A stretch of DNA of 64,000 nucleotides from Roseovarius sp. M141 (GTDB lineage Bacteria > Pseudomonadota > Alphaproteobacteria > Rhodobacterales > Rhodobacteraceae), in assembly GCF_024355225.1 (NCBI RefSeq), contig NZ_VCNH01000004.1, forward strand, positions 42,516 to 106,515, in the 5' to 3' direction. Shown piece by piece: positions 60,401 to 64,000 of the stretch. The translations under genes and the position numbers were made by a program. How positions within the stretch are numbered: position 1 is the stretch's first letter; the number at the start of each line of letters is the position of its first letter. The notes below the pieces were generated by a model. It had not been told where the DNA came from. It saw nothing but the letters and a program-made list of their open reading frames with translations, and made no database searches.

Positions 60401-61545
60401 TCGGACGAGCGGACGGAAGATTGATCCTGTGCGGTCTGCGCAATGATGATCTTATTTCTGCCTCAGCGGCGTCGTCTTTTCTAGCCTGCGCGGCGCCGGA
60501 CACACCGGCTAGTCACGCGCATCATTTTGTAGAGAACGCGCGCCGGCTCGGTGTTGAATTGTCGGTCAGCCCACAAGGGTTTGAGGATTTTTGCTTGTCC
60601 CTGCCGGGCGTTGACGCTGTCTTGGTTCAGCCCCGCGTCTGTCTGGAAGACACCGCCGCAGCGACTTTGCTCTTCGATGGGGTCGTCTACAAACGGACCA
60701 GCGCGGACCGCCAGGCGGCTCAGAACCGGGTTTCGTGGCAGCTCCACCTGGGAGAGGAACAGCTCGATGAGCTCATTCCCTCCGGCAATCTTCAGGACAT
60801 TGTGATCGAGGCGTTTGCGGATCGCCGCGTTCTGGACGCGCGCGCATGCGAGCGGGCGACAGATGAGATTCTGCCTGGCGCGACAATCGACATTCTGAAA
60901 AAGGCGGCTGCACAGCCGGACCATTTGCTCGACTTCGACCGTCTTCGTGATGTGATGCAAGCCCGCGGTTTCCATTTTGTGCAAGCGCGTTTCTCTCAGA
61001 CTCCGGACACCTTCGACGTCGCCTTCTCAAAGTCTCCCGCCAAAACCGTCCCGTTTTCTAGGCGCTCTCAGCCTGTGGAGGTTCGCTCGACAGACTGGAC
61101 ATCGTCGCCAGCGTCTAAGGTGGAGCGGCTTCAGACCGTAATCGCCCTGCGAGTCGCACTGGCGGACGGCGATCCGCCAGGCGTCGAACCGGATTTGATC
61201 TGTGTAATCCATGACGCCTCGCCCCTTCCAAGCTATGGCCTCAACCTCGCCACTTTTCCAGCGCGTCCGCGCCCCAGCGGACAACTGACTTCGCCTGTTT
61301 CACGGGCATCGAGATTGGCGCAAAAAATCTGCGCCGACCTGAGCGGCGTCCTTTATGGAGGCCACGATCGAGAAATCATCCTAGGGCTGTTGGCGCAGCC
61401 TGCTCTTCGCACCCTACTCATAGATGCCCTGGAAGCCACCGGCCATGGCCCGCTTACTAAGACCGACGTGGATTCGACGGCTATTTTGCTCGATCTCTTA
61501 GATCAGTGGCCTGGCAATTTGAGTGAGAAAATTGATGCCAAATGA
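57460..61545 (+). CDS. NRPS: condensation domain with eroded A/methyltransferase region
   Basis: A 1361-residue protein. A short N-terminal segment (about 1-30) may dock with the previous synthetase. Residues about 35-460 are an intact condensation domain with HHILWDG (165-171). Residues about 480-850 are A-domain-like in outline but lack the TSGTTG-type core and other A motifs. Residues about 870-1080 resemble a methyltransferase inserted in the A domain, without a clear SAM motif. No normal carrier domain is visible; a weak DVDSTAILLDLLD near the end (Ser about 1339) is the only carrier-like trace. It overlaps the third synthetase by 11 bases. Confidence 0.75.
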   Translation: MDAHARRNLIESLLRERGYGYDGGVVAVDRGAPLRASLAQERMWFWDRATSPRSFLHNVPLTARLRGPIDVECLGQAFQAIIDRHELLRSSFRFIGAELYQYSNETLAAPMTLIDFSNENDPWASYELFGLADARHCFELTQVPLIKASLARIAADDHVLLVTAHHILWDGWSTGMLVYELAAHYKDLQAGASLSLTTLPVQYADWSAWQHRVLRGERLEKLQAYWRNELADAETVHVRPTKVTPPSGPSDKGKTISFSVSDTLTLSLQEFGKQEDATLFMVLMAALTALIHGRSGESDLTVGGLISNRTTKGIEGLIGYFVNTVVIRSRASGADTFRDHLRRIRRVTLRSYEHQALPIGRVSRLAAPARKRGFDDPLYSVDFVFQSAERPETDFGDVALSVPDRNTRTADYDMGLVMWQRLPDLKKTAGLEGWWEYKTDLFGDAAAQALIDQFVAILSTVADEPDTRLSDLPPVSSEDRTKFSVLGSAEFDSAPLSPSCPRPANGDPDERVWRDADGEIWSFPLIKAALAPTAASPDQPWLRLWRGLLDGDAVAVSVPAERFGAPETTARFTADAVTAGCAALIDHFGLGPKDHVLQLGQGHDMESLCVAMTRLSIGARVTQSPHDAVNASTIRDWVFKDGANVIHSGPEFLRLLLNEFEVNPGLTHQLRAVFVSAGPITERLARTWRATLPGVALWRAFWPPVAAGPCAWHELDTDVFYDSRWDRIGSPAPGHQLLILDGAGAPSLPGAVGDLFVAGPSLACAVEASKLGLPKPPSYQLRSNPFATGPAGFMATSGLRARADLEGRAECRMDTPELVHHASGPVAAEQINEALRIEPYVESARTEFSLGEDCIWSSISYVELTEASPAKAQMALQSLWRSAIASDWTDFAETNPEVLDWVISQIHEDECILVVCAATDAPLAIRVTSFAKQTTVFSLDQIEAIGALPAEHFGAVIVDTVVACLPGCEHLMTFIDRLLGLGRADGRLILCGLRNDDLISASAASSFLACAAPDTPASHAHHFVENARRLGVELSVSPQGFEDFCLSLPGVDAVLVQPRVCLEDTAAATLLFDGVVYKRTSADRQAAQNRVSWQLHLGEEQLDELIPSGNLQDIVIEAFADRRVLDARACERATDEILPGATIDILKKAAAQPDHLLDFDRLRDVMQARGFHFVQARFSQTPDTFDVAFSKSPAKTVPFSRRSQPVEVRSTDWTSSPASKVERLQTVIALRVALADGDPPGVEPDLICVIHDASPLPSYGLNLATFPARPRPSGQLTSPVSRASRLAQKICADLSGVLYGGHDREIILGLLAQPALRTLLIDALEATGHGPLTKTDVDSTAILLDLLDQWPGNLSEKIDAK

Positions 61546-64000
61546 AACATCCGGAAACAACGAGAGATCCAAGGAAGCCAAGCTGAATACAAGGCTTCGA
61601 CAACTCTCGCCAAAACAGCGCGCTCTTCTTGAAAAGCGCCGGAAAGGGAACACCGCTGCCATCGAAGCCACACAGTCGCCATTGATTCCCGCCGCCGATG
61701 CGCCTAACGAGGTTCCGCTCACCCCCGTTCAACAGGCCTACTGGATCGGACGTTCATCCGAATTCAGCATGGGGTCTGTCGCAGCCTTCGGCTATGCCGA
61801 GTTCGATGTCGAAGACTTGGAGATGGATCAGGTCGAGGCGACCTGGAATAGGTTGATCGAACGGCACCAAGCGTTGCGGACCGTCATCACGGCCGAAGGC
61901 CGGCAAAAGTTCCTCAATCCTGCTCCACACTATGCGATCAAGGTCTACGATGCGAGCTGTGATTCCACTGAGGATCGTGAGCGCCATCTAGATGAGACCC
62001 GCCAGTCTATGTCTCATCAGGTCATGGATTGCATGCAGTGGCCGCTCTTCGATGTTCGGGCGACCAGGCTTTCGGATTCGCGTCACAGGCTCCACGTAGG
62101 TTTCGATACAATAATCGTGGACGCCCGCAGCTTCGACATACTTTCGAACGAACTCGATCAGCTCCTTGAAGACCCGGCGTCAGAACTCGCACCGCTTAGA
62201 ATCACGTTCGCAGACTATGTGAATCGGTCCACGCAGGATCTAAATGCTTTGAAGACGCGGGCGAGAACCTATTGGATTTCCCGCCTCGACGCACTCCCGC
62301 CCGCACCGCCGCTTACCCAGCAACACGGAGCTGAGGGCGACTCACGGCGGTTCGCCCGACTGCAACTCGACGTGCCTCGCTGTCGCTGGGATCGGTTTTG
62401 CTGCATTGTTGGCGAGCGGCAGCTGACGCCGTCCAGCGTTCTGCTAATGACGTTTGCTGAAGTCATCTCTCATTGGAGCGGCGTCGACGACTTCACACTG
62501 AACCTAACCCGGTTCAATCGGCGTCCTTTGCACCCGGATGTCGAGAACATTGTTGGCTGCTTTACGGACCTGTCGCTGCTAGAAGTGAATCGGCGCGACG
62601 CTCACACTTTCGAGGAACGTGCGAAGGCGCTCCAAGCCCGGCTCTGGGAGGATCTCGACCATAGCGAATTCGGCGCTACCGAAATCATGCGCGAGTTAAG
62701 CAAACGCGATGGCGCGATGCGCCTTATGCCTGTGGTTTTCACAAGTGCATTGGGCGGCTCCCGAGAGGCAGGGCGCGGGCGTCTGGGGAAACCCGTGTAT
62801 GCGATATCACAAACGCCGCAGGTGACGATCGACTGTCAGGTTACAGAATCTGGCGCCGGCGTTGAGATCTTCTGGGACTACGCCAAAGACGCCTTTCCCA
62901 ACGGCTATGTGGAGGCGATGTTCTCGCAGTTCCGCTCCATAATGGAGCAAACTCTGACCGACGACTCAGTTTGGGGCCAGTACGAACTCGTTAAAACTCC
63001 AGCTGAACACCTTTCAAAACGGTCGAATCTTGAGACCGTAGATTCCTTTCCCGGCCCCGATTTGCTCCATGCACTGATCGATTTCTCAAAGTCCGACGCG
63101 ACTGCCGTCGCCGGTCTTGATCATGCGCTTAGCTATCGGGCCTTGGACGCCCGCGCCAACGCTATAGCGGCCAAAATCCAACGGGCGGGTGTTCAGTATC
63201 AAGATTTGGTCGGCGTCAGTATCGAGCGCGGCCCTGACCAAATCGCCGCGGTCTTAGGTGTTTTGCGTGCCGGAGCCGCTTTCGTACCATTACCGCCCGA
63301 CCTTCCGCCCGCTCGCCTTGAAACACTGGTGCAAGAAGCTGGGATAAGAGTGTTGGTGACAGGCGCCGAGCGCGTTGCGATTAAGACGCTGGTCGGGATC
63401 ACCACTGTGTGCATCAACGGCGCGCTGCCCGAAAGCGAACCAGTCACGGCCCCGTGCTCTCCGAACGATCTCGCCTATGTAATCTTCACGTCTGGAACGA
63501 CGGGTTCGCCCAAAGGCGTCATGATCTCCCACCAAAGCGCAGTTAACACGGTCCGTGACATGATTGATCGTTTCGGCCTGGACAGACATGATGTTTTCCT
63601 CGGCATTTCGGATTTGGCCTTTGATCTGTCGATTTTCGACATCTTCGGCGCACTTGCAGTTGGAGGGACCCTGGTCACGACCGCATCCGACATACGCAAG
63701 AAAGATCCAGCACATTTCCACGATTTAGTTGAACGGCGTCAAGTGACGGTATGGAACTCCGTACCCGCGATCATAGGAGTATATTGCGACTATCTGGACG
63801 CGCATAAACACAAAGCCCCGTCGCTGAAGACCGTCTTCATGAGCGGCGACTGGATTCCAACCGATTTGCCGGAACGGATCTTCAAGTTCGCTCCCAACGC
63901 CGAAGTCTATTCCGGCGGCGGTGCCACAGAAGCCTCGATATGGTCGGTGATCCATCCAATCATATCTGTAGATCCAACTTGGACCAGCATCCCCTATGGC
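61535..64000 (+). CDS. NRPS: heterocyclisation and Cys-type adenylation domains, 3' partial
   Basis: An open frame of 822 codons that runs off the window. After about 60 residues of N-terminal linker, residues about 60-490 form a heterocyclisation domain: LTPVQQAYWIGR (62-73), D-x4-D-x2-S (Asp191, Asp196, Ser199) and PVVFTSALG. Residues about 520 onward form an adenylation domain with FTSGTTGSPKG (651-661), FDLSIFDIFG, SGDWIP and GATEASIW. Pocket residues D697 L698 F701 N741 and I802 W803 match the cysteine-type code (DLxN...IW). Such Cy-A modules make thiazoline rings. The ATG at 61535 overlaps the preceding stop. Confidence 0.88.
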   Translation, partial: MPNETSGNNERSKEAKLNTRLRQLSPKQRALLEKRRKGNTAAIEATQSPLIPAADAPNEVPLTPVQQAYWIGRSSEFSMGSVAAFGYAEFDVEDLEMDQVEATWNRLIERHQALRTVITAEGRQKFLNPAPHYAIKVYDASCDSTEDRERHLDETRQSMSHQVMDCMQWPLFDVRATRLSDSRHRLHVGFDTIIVDARSFDILSNELDQLLEDPASELAPLRITFADYVNRSTQDLNALKTRARTYWISRLDALPPAPPLTQQHGAEGDSRRFARLQLDVPRCRWDRFCCIVGERQLTPSSVLLMTFAEVISHWSGVDDFTLNLTRFNRRPLHPDVENIVGCFTDLSLLEVNRRDAHTFEERAKALQARLWEDLDHSEFGATEIMRELSKRDGAMRLMPVVFTSALGGSREAGRGRLGKPVYAISQTPQVTIDCQVTESGAGVEIFWDYAKDAFPNGYVEAMFSQFRSIMEQTLTDDSVWGQYELVKTPAEHLSKRSNLETVDSFPGPDLLHALIDFSKSDATAVAGLDHALSYRALDARANAIAAKIQRAGVQYQDLVGVSIERGPDQIAAVLGVLRAGAAFVPLPPDLPPARLETLVQEAGIRVLVTGAERVAIKTLVGITTVCINGALPESEPVTAPCSPNDLAYVIFTSGTTGSPKGVMISHQSAVNTVRDMIDRFGLDRHDVFLGISDLAFDLSIFDIFGALAVGGTLVTTASDIRKKDPAHFHDLVERRQVTVWNSVPAIIGVYCDYLDAHKHKAPSLKTVFMSGDWIPTDLPERIFKFAPNAEVYSGGGATEASIWSVIHPIISVDPTWTSIPYG

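Overview
The window looks like accessory DNA of a Rhodobacterales-type alphaproteobacterium. The backbone is GC-rich, its hypothetical genes (DUF736, DUF3768, ArdC-like, a strawberry-notch helicase) are the set that recurs on plasmids and integrative elements of that order, and the VirB/VirD4 conjugation genes fit. No replication initiator, ParA, integrase, rRNA or tRNA gene is visible, so plasmid and integrative element cannot be told apart. All calls come from reading sequence and recalled family features; no database search was run.

Region 1 (1-8.1 kb) is a redox and metal module on the + strand: a 5'-truncated ferric-reductase-like flavoprotein, a PepSY protein, a DUF2271 protein, a PepSY/flavodoxin/ferredoxin-reductase fusion, ApbE flavin transferase, a TPC-type P1B metal ATPase and a VIT/CCC1 transporter. 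The genes overlap or nearly abut and suggest extracytoplasmic flavin-based electron transfer plus metal efflux.

Region 2 (8.1-22.4 kb) is an accessory backbone: ArdC-like antirestriction protein, a large ParB-domain protein, a PrlF-YhaV toxin-antitoxin pair, an orphan PaaA2-like antitoxin, a 1417-residue methylase/helicase, and small conserved proteins. Many of these genes are preceded by hairpin leaders with a recurring AAAGCGGGCTTT-like core; two leaders fold over the ribosome binding site.

Region 3 (22.7-26.4 kb) is a defence-like insert: an XRE regulator with an ImmA/IrrE protease, divergent from a ubiquitin-like cassette (multi-ubiquitin protein, DUF6791-ThiF E1-like enzyme, DUF6527 protein) and a small Lys/Ala-rich repeat protein.

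Region 4 (27-34.7 kb) is the mobilisation module: SLOG/DUF2493 protein, a long non-coding stretch rich in inverted repeats (candidate oriT), MobC-like accessory protein, VirD2-like relaxase, VirD4 coupling protein, and a broken IS200/IS605 transposase at its end.

Region 5 (34.7-39.1 kb) is AT-richer cargo between virD4 and the virB genes: an unknown protein, a ParB-domain protein, a NotI-family endonuclease and a C5-cytosine methyltransferase.

Region 6 (39.4-51 kb) is a complete type IV secretion operon on the - strand (virB1-virB11 except that VirB7 is only a lipoprotein candidate). It includes a second lytic transglycosylase that appears to be a VirB5-like protein carrying an inserted transglycosylase domain. 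A perfect 14-bp palindrome sits at its promoter; near-copies lie at two other transfer-region promoters.

Region 7 (51-64 kb) holds small regulators and secreted proteins, then a nonribosomal peptide synthetase cluster that runs off the window. A SyrP-like TauD hydroxylase precedes a synthetase whose adenylation pocket reads as aspartate and whose condensation-like domain has lost its catalytic histidines. A second synthetase has an intact condensation domain but an eroded adenylation/methyltransferase region. A third has a heterocyclisation domain and a cysteine-type adenylation domain. Together they suggest a beta-hydroxyaspartate/thiazoline metal-chelating peptide.
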